Assembly (NCBI GenBank): GCA_023431725.1
Contig: JAEYVN010000236.1
Coordinates: 1-5,211, forward strand
Length of the DNA stretch: 5,211 nt
Reading direction: 5' to 3'
Source: Pseudomonadota bacterium
GTDB taxonomy: Bacteria > Pseudomonadota > Alphaproteobacteria > Rhizobiales > Xanthobacteraceae
Position numbers and translations under genes: made by a program. Under the pieces are notes generated by a model, which saw nothing but the letters and a program-made list of their open reading frames with translations, had not been told where the DNA came from and made no database searches. Shown piece by piece: positions 1 through 5,211 of the stretch; position 1 is the stretch's first letter, and the number at the start of each line of letters is the position of its first letter.

Positions 1-1188
1 GCGCGCAAGACGTCGCCGGTGAAGGATGTGCCGGCAGACATTGCGCGGCATGCGCATTTCATCGAGCCCAAGCTCGTCGCCGAGATCGCCTTTCGCGGCT
101 GGACGCGCGACAATCTCGTGCGCCAGGGTTCGTTCAAGGGGTTGCGCAGCGACAAGCCGGCCAGGGAGATCGTGAAGGAGACGCCGATGCCGACACGCAA
201 GGTTGCCAAGGCTGCCGCTCCGTCCGCCAGGAAAACGGCGAGCAAGGCCGCAACGAAAGCGACAAGCGCGCGACGCCAGACGGCGACGCCGCGCAAGGCC
301 GTCCGATCGTCGGCGCATGACGGCGCGGAGGAGATCCACGGTGTTCGCGTCACCCATCCCGACAAGGTGCTGTTCGCCGATCAGGGCGTGACCAAGCGCG
401 AACTGATCGATCACTATCTCTCCATCGCCGATGCCATGCTGCCGCATATCGCCGACCGGCCGATCAGCCTCGTGCGCTGTCCGCAAGGCGAGGGCGGCTC
501 GTGCTTTTATCAGAAGCATGCGTCGGATGGCTTTCCGGATCAGTTCAAGGCGATCAGCATTCGCGAGAAATCCGGCAGCGACCGCTATCTCTATATCGAG
601 GACGAGCGCGGATTGATCGCCGCGGTGCAGATCGGCGTGCTCGAGCTGCACCTGTGGGGATGCCATGTCGACGATGTCGAAAAGCCCGACCGGATGATCT
701 TCGATTTCGATCCCGATGAAGGGCTCGACTTCATTCATGTGCGGGAAGCGGCCAAGGACATGCGCGACCGGCTGAAGGATCTCGGCCTTGAATCCTATCC
801 GATGGTGACCGGCGGCAAGGGCGTGCATGTGATCGTGCCGCTCAAGCCCGGCCATTCCTGGGATCAGCATCGTGAATTCGCCGAGGCGCTGGCGCGGGTG
901 ATGGCGCAGGAAGAACCGGACCGCTTCGTCGCCAACATGTCCAAGGCCAAGCGCCGGGGAAAGATCTTCGTCGATTATCTGCGCAACCAGCGCGGCGCGA
1001 CCGCGATCTGCCCGTTCTCGACCCGGGCGCGGCCGGGCGCCTATGTCGCCATGCCGGTGTCATGGGCCAAGCTCGGCAAGCTCGACAACGCCCATCCGGT
1101 GGCGGTGGGCGAGGCGGTCAGGTTTTTGGGCCGCAGCGACCCATGGCCGGGCTATTTCAAGCTGAAGCAGCCGCTGCCGAAGCCCTGA
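1..1188 (+). CDS. ligD: DNA ligase D, 3' part: end of ligase domain plus polymerase domain (5' end outside window)
   Basis: LigD works with Ku in bacterial non-homologous end joining; its polymerase (POL) domain fills or extends ends and its ATP-dependent ligase (LIG) domain seals them. The reading frame is open from base 1, so the gene starts upstream. In fragment numbering, residues about 1-60 are the LIG C-terminal OB-fold end ('VAEIAFRGWTRDNLVRQGSFKGLR'-type). Residues 63-108 are a basic, Ala-rich linker, and about 112-395 are the archaeo-eukaryotic-primase-like POL domain. POL motifs are visible: the metal-binding pair D235/D237 in FDFDPDE, TGGKGVH with H276, D325 in FVDYLRN, and the following RGATAICPFSTRARPGA stretch. 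LIG before POL matches the Pseudomonas-type order (nuclease-LIG-POL) and differs from the mycobacterial POL-first order; whether a nuclease domain lies upstream cannot be seen. It ends in TGA and converges on the outer membrane protein gene 28 bases away. Family assignment is very secure. Confidence 0.97.
   Translation, partial: ARKTSPVKDVPADIARHAHFIEPKLVAEIAFRGWTRDNLVRQGSFKGLRSDKPAREIVKETPMPTRKVAKAAAPSARKTASKAATKATSARRQTATPRKAVRSSAHDGAEEIHGVRVTHPDKVLFADQGVTKRELIDHYLSIADAMLPHIADRPISLVRCPQGEGGSCFYQKHASDGFPDQFKAISIREKSGSDRYLYIEDERGLIAAVQIGVLELHLWGCHVDDVEKPDRMIFDFDPDEGLDFIHVREAAKDMRDRLKDLGLESYPMVTGGKGVHVIVPLKPGHSWDQHREFAEALARVMAQEEPDRFVANMSKAKRRGKIFVDYLRNQRGATAICPFSTRARPGAYVAMPVSWAKLGKLDNAHPVAVGEAVRFLGRSDPWPGYFKLKQPLPKP
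175..189 (+). promoter_or_regulatory. Internal Shine-Dalgarno plus in-frame ATG at the LIG/POL boundary of ligD
   Basis: AAGGAG (175-180) is followed by a 6-base spacer and an ATG (187-189) in the ligD frame. The ATG is the first codon of the basic linker that precedes the polymerase domain. Initiation here would give a free POL domain of 333 residues. The same bases encode V-K-E-T-P-M of the ligase end, so the match may be incidental. Use as a start site is inference only. Confidence 0.3.
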
Positions 1189-1216
1189 TGCTGACGGAAG
1201 ACCGCATGCGCAATCC

Positions 1217-1987
1217 TCACTTCACCACAACGGGAGCATTGAACCGGTAATTCAAACCGACGCGCACAGTTCGCACGTTCGGTACCTGGGTGAAGGTGTA
1301 GGGAAGCAGCTCGATGGTGCCATCGAGCGTCGCGTTTTCCACGCCATAATCGGCGTAACGATATTCGATGCGTGCGGACCAGTTGGCGAATAACTGCGTC
1401 TCGATTCCGCCGCCGACAAACCATCCATTGAAGGTTCGCTTTGCGATCGTGAATGGCTCCACGACGTCAGTCAGCGACACGGTGGTTGGATCAAAGGTGG
1501 CGGAGGAATAGCCGCCGGTCGCGTATAGCAGCACCGTCGGCGCGGCCAGATAGCCAAGCCGGCCGCCGACCGCCCACGCAGACTTCAGTTTCAAGGTGCT
1601 GTCGCTGGAGAAAAACGGAAGCTGGAAGGAGCCATCCATGTCCGTCCAGTCGTAGTCGGCGAAGAGTCCGGCGACCCAGCGGTCTGCAAACTGAAGATCG
1701 GCGCCGACGATCCCTGTGCCGAACCAGCCATTGCCCTTATTGCGCTGTGCTCCGACCAGCGGCGTCGCCGCTTCGAATGCCAGGTGGCTGTCGTGCCGGA
1801 AGGATCCGTATGCGGCACCGCCGCCGACGTAGAAGCCTGTCCAGTTGATGGCGGGCGCCGGCGCCGGCTGCGGCTGCGCCTTGTAGACCGGATGTGGCAG
1901 ATCCGCGGACGTGGCCGGCGCCATTGTGGCACACAGGCCGGCGAATGCGATCCCCGCGACCGCCAGACCCAAAGACAAACGCTGCAT
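1217..1987 (-). CDS. Small outer membrane beta-barrel protein (Omp25/Omp31-like porin family)
   Basis: Predicted eight-stranded outer membrane barrel of the OmpA-like/Omp25-31 group common in Rhizobiales and repeated in Bradyrhizobium-type genomes; such proteins are structural surface proteins and individual roles are mostly unknown. Counting from the ATG at 1987 (256 aa), residues 1-28 form a Sec signal peptide (Q-R, then a Leu/Ala-rich core) with likely cleavage after TSA28 before D29. A Pro/Ala/Gln-rich stretch (about 30-45) leads into NWTGFYVGGG, the first strand of the family. Later come alternating aromatic strands, IEYRYADYG near the end, and VGLNYRF followed by a short NAPVVVK tail. 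An in-frame ATG six bases upstream (1993) abuts the GGGGG at 1994-1998, leaving no spacer; the 1987 ATG has a 6-base spacer and is preferred. The gene is convergent with ligD and divergent from ssb. The family is clear, the specific function is not. Confidence 0.9.
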   Translation of the reverse strand: MQRLSLGLAVAGIAFAGLCATMAPATSADLPHPVYKAQPQPAPAPAINWTGFYVGGGAAYGSFRHDSHLAFEAATPLVGAQRNKGNGWFGTGIVGADLQFADRWVAGLFADYDWTDMDGSFQLPFFSSDSTLKLKSAWAVGGRLGYLAAPTVLLYATGGYSSATFDPTTVSLTDVVEPFTIAKRTFNGWFVGGGIETQLFANWSARIEYRYADYGVENATLDGTIELLPYTFTQVPNVRTVRVGLNYRFNAPVVVK

Positions 1988-2178
1988 TGTCATCCCCCGT
2001 TGAATTCAGTGCGGGCGCGCGGTGCGCCATGCGTGGAATCGCCGTTCGGCGCGCGAGAAATCTCGCAGGGCGGCTGCGGGGCTTCGTCCTCCGATCGGTT
2101 GATTTTCTCAGATCATGCACGGCCAGTGGCAGCGCCGTGTCGCTGGCGCATCATGGGTCATCGGCCTTATTGCGGGCC

Positions 2179-2205
2179 TTGAAAACGGGCTCGGGTTTGT
2201 ATAGA
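2179..2205 (+). promoter_or_regulatory. Putative sigma-70-type promoter of ssb
   Basis: TTGAAA (2179-2184) and TATAGA (2200-2205) read toward ssb. The spacer is 15 bases, shorter than the usual 16-18, so strength is uncertain. The -10 hexamer overlaps the first bases of the LexA box at 2204, a typical arrangement for repression by blocking RNA polymerase. A start near 2211-2213 would give a leader of about 150 bases. Confidence 0.45.
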
Positions 2206-2218
2206 ACAAAACAGGAAC
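2204..2218 (+). promoter_or_regulatory. LexA-binding SOS box upstream of ssb
   Basis: The sequence is GAAC-AAAACAG-GAAC, a perfect match to the alphaproteobacterial LexA direct repeat GAAC-N7-GAAC (equivalently GTTC-N7-GTTC). ssb is a known member of the LexA regulon in this class, often sharing the site with a divergent uvrA. Here the divergent gene is the outer membrane protein, 217 bases away. The overlap with the -10-like TATAGA predicts LexA repression relieved by DNA damage. The motif is seen directly; regulation is inferred from the class-level regulon. Confidence 0.85.
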
Positions 2219-2349
2219 TCAAGCGGATTGTGGAAAAGGCCGGATCGGCGGGGCGAGGGACGCATTGACCTGAGACGCAGACCGGCCTTGCGCCTAGGGT
2301 GCAGCGCACTGCGTATGAGCAGAGTTACGGACAGTACGAACACAGATAC

Positions 2350-2354
2350 GGGAG
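2350..2354 (+). promoter_or_regulatory. Ribosome binding site of ssb
   Basis: GGGAG lies 6 bases before the ATG at 2361 and supports that start. The encoded N-terminus, [15 protein letters not shown], is also the standard start of SSB. Confidence 0.75.
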
Positions 2355-2360
2355 CGTGCG

Positions 2361-2861
2361 ATGGCAGGCAGCGTCAATAAAGTCATTCTGATCGGCAATC
2401 TGGGAGCGGACCCCGAAATCCGACGCACGCAGGACGACCGCCCGATCGCCAATCTGCGGATTGCGACCTCGGAAACCTGGCGCGACAAGAATACCGGCGA
2501 GCGCAAGGAAAAGACCGAGTGGCACCGCGTGGTGGTGTTCAACGAGGGCCTCTGCAAGGTCGTCGAGCAGTATGTGAAGAAGGGCGCCAAGCTCTACATC
2601 GAAGGCGCACTGCAGACCCGCAAATGGACCGACAAGGACGGCATCGAGAAATACTCGACCGAAATCGTGCTGCAGGGCTTCAACTCGACCCTGACGATGC
2701 TGGATGGCCGTGGCGGCGGCGGTGGCGGTGGTAGTGACCGCGTGTCCGATTATTCCGGCGGCGACGATTTCGGCTCGCCCGGACCGACCGCGTCGCGCCG
2801 GCCGGCGATGGCCGGCGGCGGCGGTGGCCGCGGCGACATGGACGACGAGATTCCGTTCTGA
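2361..2861 (+). CDS. ssb: Single-stranded DNA-binding protein
   Basis: SSB coats single-stranded DNA as a homotetramer during replication, recombination and repair, and recruits partner proteins through its C-terminal tip. The 166-residue product has an OB-fold at about 4-114 ([17 protein letters not shown] at the start, [24 protein letters not shown]). The DNA-stacking aromatics of the E. coli protein are present as W40, W54, F60 and W89. A disordered tail follows (about 115-158) with two Gly runs and Asp/Ser/Pro between them, ending in the acidic tip DMDDEIPF that binds partners. Length is normal for Rhizobiales SSB. The start is supported by GGGAG at 2350 and by the family N-terminus. A LexA box at 2204-2218 suggests SOS induction. 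A palindromic repeat begins 7 bases after the stop and may act as a 3' stabiliser or terminator. No truncation or missing key residue is seen. Confidence 0.98.
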   Translation: MAGSVNKVILIGNLGADPEIRRTQDDRPIANLRIATSETWRDKNTGERKEKTEWHRVVVFNEGLCKVVEQYVKKGAKLYIEGALQTRKWTDKDGIEKYSTEIVLQGFNSTLTMLDGRGGGGGGGSDRVSDYSGGDDFGSPGPTASRRPAMAGGGGGRGDMDDEIPF

Positions 2862-2867
2862 GATCTG

Positions 2868-2956
2868 GTCATTCCGGGGCGAGAGCCCGGATTCCGATTG
2901 CTCCATAGCTGGTCTGGATTCCGGGCTCGCGAGCGTTGCTCGCGCCCCGGAATGAC
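2868..2956. repeat. Palindromic intergenic repeat element, cruciform-forming (possible ssb 3' structure)
   Basis: The element has a perfect 14-bp outer inverted repeat, GTCATTCCGGGGCG (2868-2881) with CGCCCCGGAATGAC (2943-2956). An inner inverted repeat is formed by GAGCCCGGATTCC (2883-2895) and GGATTCCGGGCTC (2916-2928), 12 of 13 pairs. A third hairpin, CGCGAGC-GTT-GCTCGCG (2928-2944), sits on the right arm only and shares bases with the other two stems. The whole can fold as a branched structure. From memory, elements with the GTCATTCCGGGGCG end occur many times between genes in Bradyrhizobium-like genomes; copy number here is unchecked. It could end or protect the ssb transcript, although no U-tract follows it. 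Confidence 0.85.
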
Positions 2957-3010
2957 GGCGTTTGTTTGCTGGATGATTCCAACGCCGCAATTGTGGTGAC
3001 ACCCTTGGTC

Positions 3011-3037
3011 TGCAAGACTTGCATGCATGACAAGTCT
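3011..3037 (+). promoter_or_regulatory. Overlapping inverted repeats enclosing the decarboxylase start codon
   Basis: TGCAAG-A-CTTGCA (3011-3023) is a perfect dyad. AGACTTG (3015-3021) also pairs with CAAGTCT (3031-3037), leaving a 9-base loop that contains the ATG at 3027-3029. TGCATGCA (3020-3027) is a further palindrome. The first two RNA hairpins would be mutually exclusive because both use CTTG. No GGAG-like ribosome binding site precedes the ATG. This may be an operator or a translation-control structure; function is inferred only. Confidence 0.4.
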
Positions 3038-4661
3038 CGCAACCACGCTCCTCAACGCGCTGAAGGATCACGGTGCCCGTGAGATCTTCGGCATTCCCGG
3101 CGATTTCGTTCTGCCGTTTTACCGGGTGATCGAAACCGCGAACATCCTGCCGCATTACGAACTGAGGCATGAGCCGGCGGTCGGCTTTGCCGCCGATGCT
3201 GCGGCGCGATTCCACGGCGGCATCGGCGTCGCCGTGGCCACCTATGGCGCCGGCGCCTTCAATCTCGTCAATCCAATTGCCGGTGCCTATGCCGAGCGTT
3301 CGCCCGTCGTCGTCATCGCCGGTGCGCCCGGCGCGCGCGAACGCGAGAGCGGCCTGCTGCTGCATCATCAGGCGCGCACGGTCGATACGCAGCTGGCCGT
3401 GTTCAAGGAGATCACCTGCGATCAGGCGGTGCTGACCGATGCCGCAACGGCGCCGGCCGAGATCGCGCGGGTGCTGCGCAACGCGAAAGAGCGCTCGCTG
3501 CCGGTCTATATCGAGATGCCGCGCGACATGGTCGATACGCCCTGCGCGCCGGTGCCGTTGCTGGCACGCAAGCCGGTCGATCCGGACGCACTGGCCGAAT
3601 GCGCGGCCGAAATCATCGCGCGGCTGCAGGACGCGAGCAATCCCGTCATCGTCGTCGATGTGGAAATTCGCCGCTATGGTGCCGAGCGTCATGTCGCGAC
3701 GCTGGCCCGCAAGCTCGGCATTCCGGTCGTCACCACCTTCATGGGACGCGGATTGCTGGCCGATGCGCCGGACGTCGTCGCCGGCACTTATCTCGGTGCC
3801 GCGGGCGACAAGGCGATCACCGGACTCGTCGAGGATGCCGACACGCTGCTGCTGCTCGGCGTCATCCTGTCCGACACCAATTTCGCGCTGTCGAGCCGCA
3901 AGCTCGATCCGCGCCGCACCATGCTGGCGATCGACCGGCAGGTGCGGGTCGGGCACCATTATTATTCCGACATGCCGCTGGATGTGCTGGTCGATGCCCT
4001 GGTCGAACAGGCACCGAAGGCCGCGAAGACGCTGGTGCTCCCCGAACCGGACGTTCGCTATCCGCGCGGTCTCGATGCCGACGACAGGAAGGTCATGCCG
4101 TCCGACATCGCCTGCGCCATCAACGATCTGTTCGATCGCCACGGCATCATGCCGATGACGGCCGACATGGGCGATTGCCTGTTCACGGCGATGGAGATCG
4201 AGAACACCGCGCTGGCGGCACCCGGCTATTACGCCGGCATGGGCTTCGGCGTGCCGGCCGGGATCGGCGTTGCGGCGGCGACCGGCGACCGGCCGCTGAT
4301 CCTCGTCGGCGACGGCGCTTTCCAGATGACCGGCTGGGAGCTCGGCAATTGCCAGCGTTACGGTCTCGATCCGATTGTCGTGCTGTTCAACAATCGCTCG
4401 TGGGAAATGCTGCGGGTGTTCCAGCCGGAGTCGAAGTTCAACAACCTGTCCGACTGGCATTTCGCCGCCATTGCGCCATCGCTCGGCGGCCATGGCGAGC
4501 GGGTGACGACGCGGCGCGAATTGCGCGATGCGCTGGAAGCCGCGATCGCGCGCCGCGGGCAATTCTCGCTGATCGAGGTGATGCTGCAGCGGGGTGAAAC
4601 GTCGACGACGCTGGAGCGCTTCGTCACCGGCTTCAAGGCGGTGCGGGAGCGGGCTGGGTGA
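3027..4661 (+). CDS. ipdC: Thiamine-diphosphate-dependent phenylpyruvate/indolepyruvate decarboxylase
   Basis: Probable cytoplasmic 2-keto acid decarboxylase turning phenylpyruvate or indole-3-pyruvate into the aldehyde plus CO2. With indolepyruvate this is the key step of one route to the auxin indole-3-acetic acid; with phenylpyruvate it serves Ehrlich-type aromatic amino acid breakdown. The 544 residues closely resemble, from memory, Azospirillum brasilense IpdC/PPDC in length and in blocks such as FGIPGDF, HEPAVGFAADAAAR, TTFMGRGLLADAP, SDTNFA, ADMGDCLFTAM and PGYYAGMGFGVPAGIG. The N-terminal pyrimidine-binding domain has D26, the cofactor-activating E49 and the H113-H114 pair. The central domain is about 190-340. 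The C-terminal domain has the ThDP/Mg motif G428-D-G to N455-N456. In-frame TGA at 2997 and the family N-terminus fix the ATG at 3027, yet no Shine-Dalgarno is visible. It follows ssb by 165 bases. The exact substrate cannot be settled from sequence. Confidence 0.88.
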   Translation: MTSLATTLLNALKDHGAREIFGIPGDFVLPFYRVIETANILPHYELRHEPAVGFAADAAARFHGGIGVAVATYGAGAFNLVNPIAGAYAERSPVVVIAGAPGARERESGLLLHHQARTVDTQLAVFKEITCDQAVLTDAATAPAEIARVLRNAKERSLPVYIEMPRDMVDTPCAPVPLLARKPVDPDALAECAAEIIARLQDASNPVIVVDVEIRRYGAERHVATLARKLGIPVVTTFMGRGLLADAPDVVAGTYLGAAGDKAITGLVEDADTLLLLGVILSDTNFALSSRKLDPRRTMLAIDRQVRVGHHYYSDMPLDVLVDALVEQAPKAAKTLVLPEPDVRYPRGLDADDRKVMPSDIACAINDLFDRHGIMPMTADMGDCLFTAMEIENTALAAPGYYAGMGFGVPAGIGVAAATGDRPLILVGDGAFQMTGWELGNCQRYGLDPIVVLFNNRSWEMLRVFQPESKFNNLSDWHFAAIAPSLGGHGERVTTRRELRDALEAAIARRGQFSLIEVMLQRGETSTTLERFVTGFKAVRERAG

Positions 4662-4662
4662 A

Positions 4663-4679
4663 TGTCGCCGGCGGCGACG
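4663..4679. terminator. Possible bidirectional hairpin between the convergent decarboxylase and MarC genes
   Basis: GTCGCC (4664-4669) and GGCGAC (4673-4678) form a 6-bp GC-rich stem with a GGC loop, extendable by a U-G pair. It lies in the 32-base gap between two convergent stop codons, where a shared terminator would be expected. No T-run follows on either strand, so it is not a classical intrinsic terminator. Confidence 0.3.
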
Positions 4680-4693
4680 CCCCAGGTTGACGC

Positions 4694-5211
4694 CTAACTC
4701 CAGATCGCCCGCACCCCATCGACGACGAACTGCACCGCGAGCGCGGCAAGGATGACGCCCAGCAGGCGCTCCAGCACGATGCTGCCGGTGGTGCCCAGCA
4801 TTTTCGCGATGCGCGCGCCGAGCAGGAAGGAGACGAAGCAGCATAGCATCACGATGGCAATGACCACCAGCAGGCCGCCGAGCCCAAGCAAGTCGGTGCC
4901 GGGGCGGCCGGCCAGCAGGATGACCGCCGTGATTGCGCCGGGGCCGGCCATCAGCGGGATGGCCAGCGGGAAGGCGGCGATGTTGCGGACATGCTCGTCG
5001 ATGGCCGCCTCGGCTTCCTGCGCCTGCCGGCCCATGCGGACGCCGAACACCATTTCGGAGGCGATCGAGAACAGCAGCAGGCCGCCGGCGATGCGGAAGG
5101 CCGGCAGTCCGATGCCGAGTTGTCTCAGCAGCCAGCTGCCGATGAGTGTCGCCCCGCACAGGATGACAAGGGCGATCAGCGATGCCCGCACCGCCACCTG
5201 GCGGCGTGCGG
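4694..5211 (-). CDS. MarC-family integral membrane protein, N-terminus outside window
   Basis: MarC-family inner membrane protein (UPF0056 group). The founding E. coli gene lies near the mar locus but, as I recall, was later found not to take part in multidrug resistance; no transported substrate is established. The frame stays open through base 5211 and reads A-R-R-Q-V-A-V-R-A-S, which matches the loop after the first membrane segment of MarC proteins. The GTG at 5197 is therefore not the real start, and roughly 40 residues are missing from the usual length of about 200. Five strongly hydrophobic stretches are visible: LIALVILCGATLIGSWLL, then AFRIAGGLLLFSIA, then FPLAIPLMAGPGAITAVILLAG (the family hallmark P-L-x-A-G-P-G), then a long LLGLGG-to-FLLG stretch, then LLGVILAALAVQFVVDGV. 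Stop is TAG at 4696-4694. It is convergent with the decarboxylase, so co-regulation with it is unlikely. Confidence 0.93.
   Translation of the reverse strand, partial: ARRQVAVRASLIALVILCGATLIGSWLLRQLGIGLPAFRIAGGLLLFSIASEMVFGVRMGRQAQEAEAAIDEHVRNIAAFPLAIPLMAGPGAITAVILLAGRPGTDLLGLGGLLVVIAIVMLCCFVSFLLGARIAKMLGTTGSIVLERLLGVILAALAVQFVVDGVRAIWS

Larger units (their letters stand above)
1988..2360. other. Divergent intergenic region between the outer membrane protein gene and ssb
   Basis: No coding sequence is supported here. On the minus strand, GGGGG at 1994-1998 is the probable ribosome binding site of the outer membrane protein gene. I could not recognise a convincing -35/-10 pair for that gene. 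Small dyads are present at 2014-2028 (GGCGC/GCGCC) and 2053-2066 (GCGAGA-AA-TCTCGC). The half nearer ssb holds a promoter-like pair at 2179-2205, the SOS box at 2204-2218 and about 145 bases of probable ssb leader. Confidence 0.7.

Noticed and set aside
1927..1936. Possible lipoprotein processing at C19 of the outer membrane protein signal peptide.
   Set aside because: The residues before the Cys (A-G-L-C) do not fit a lipobox, which needs Gly, Ala or Ser just before Cys. The mature start at D29 after TSA fits a normal signal peptidase I site.
2053..2066. GCGAGA-AA-TCTCGC palindrome upstream of the outer membrane protein gene as an operator.
   Set aside because: Six-base arms in GC-rich sequence are weak evidence, no promoter could be placed next to it, and it matches no regulator site that I know.
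2265..2295. TTGACC at 2265-2270 as the -35 of a second ssb promoter.
   Set aside because: No acceptable -10 hexamer is found 16-18 bases downstream; the region there is GC-rich (around TTGCGCCTAGG).
2750..3055. Minus-strand frame of 101 codons reading through the palindromic repeat.
   Set aside because: It combines antisense ssb tail with translated repeat sequence and shows no domain or ribosome binding site. Such frames arise wherever this repeat is read through.
2325..5159. A 944-codon open frame on the minus strand opposite ssb and the decarboxylase.
   Set aside because: It is antisense to two genes with clear family motifs, crosses the palindromic repeat and overlaps the MarC gene in another frame. 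Its product is a His/Arg/Ala/Gly-rich string with no recognisable domain, as expected from stop-poor GC-rich antisense frames.
1..5211. The idea that the window encodes a new defence or multi-gene system.
   Set aside because: All five genes belong to recognisable, common families, strands alternate, and no phage, plasmid, CRISPR, toxin-antitoxin or insertion-sequence signs are visible.

Overview
The window looks like ordinary chromosome from a GC-rich alphaproteobacterium of the Bradyrhizobium / Rhodopseudomonas / Afipia group (Hyphomicrobiales). The clues are: the small Omp25/31-type outer membrane protein with its 'ADLP..YKA..NWTGFYVGGG' start; an alphaproteobacterial LexA box (GAAC-N7-GAAC); a LigD whose polymerase domain follows the ligase domain; an SSB with a Gly-rich tail; and an intergenic palindrome beginning GTCATTCCGGGGCG, of a kind I remember as dispersed in Bradyrhizobium-like genomes. 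The genus is inferred from memory; no search was run.

Layout from left to right. Positions 1-1188 (+) hold the 3' part of ligD, a non-homologous end-joining DNA ligase/polymerase. It runs convergently into a small beta-barrel outer membrane protein gene at 1217-1987 (-). A 373-base gap follows (1988-2360). It carries the upstream region of the outer membrane protein gene and, nearer the next gene, a promoter-like pair overlapped by a perfect LexA/SOS box. ssb (2361-2861, +) encodes single-stranded DNA-binding protein. The 165-base gap after ssb is mostly filled by a folded palindromic repeat (2868-2956). Then comes a thiamine-diphosphate-dependent decarboxylase of the phenylpyruvate/indolepyruvate type (3027-4661, +), whose start codon lies inside a cluster of inverted repeats and lacks a clear ribosome binding site. 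It converges on a MarC-family membrane protein gene (4694-5211, -) that is cut by the window end.

Two genes (ligD and ssb) act in DNA maintenance, and ssb appears to be under SOS control. The other three do not obviously share a pathway with them, and the strand changes argue against one large operon. I do not see a previously undescribed multi-gene system. The points most worth checking are fine-scale: the SOS box, an in-frame Shine-Dalgarno plus ATG at the ligase/polymerase domain boundary of ligD, the overlapping dyads around the decarboxylase start codon, and the palindromic repeat between ssb and the decarboxylase.
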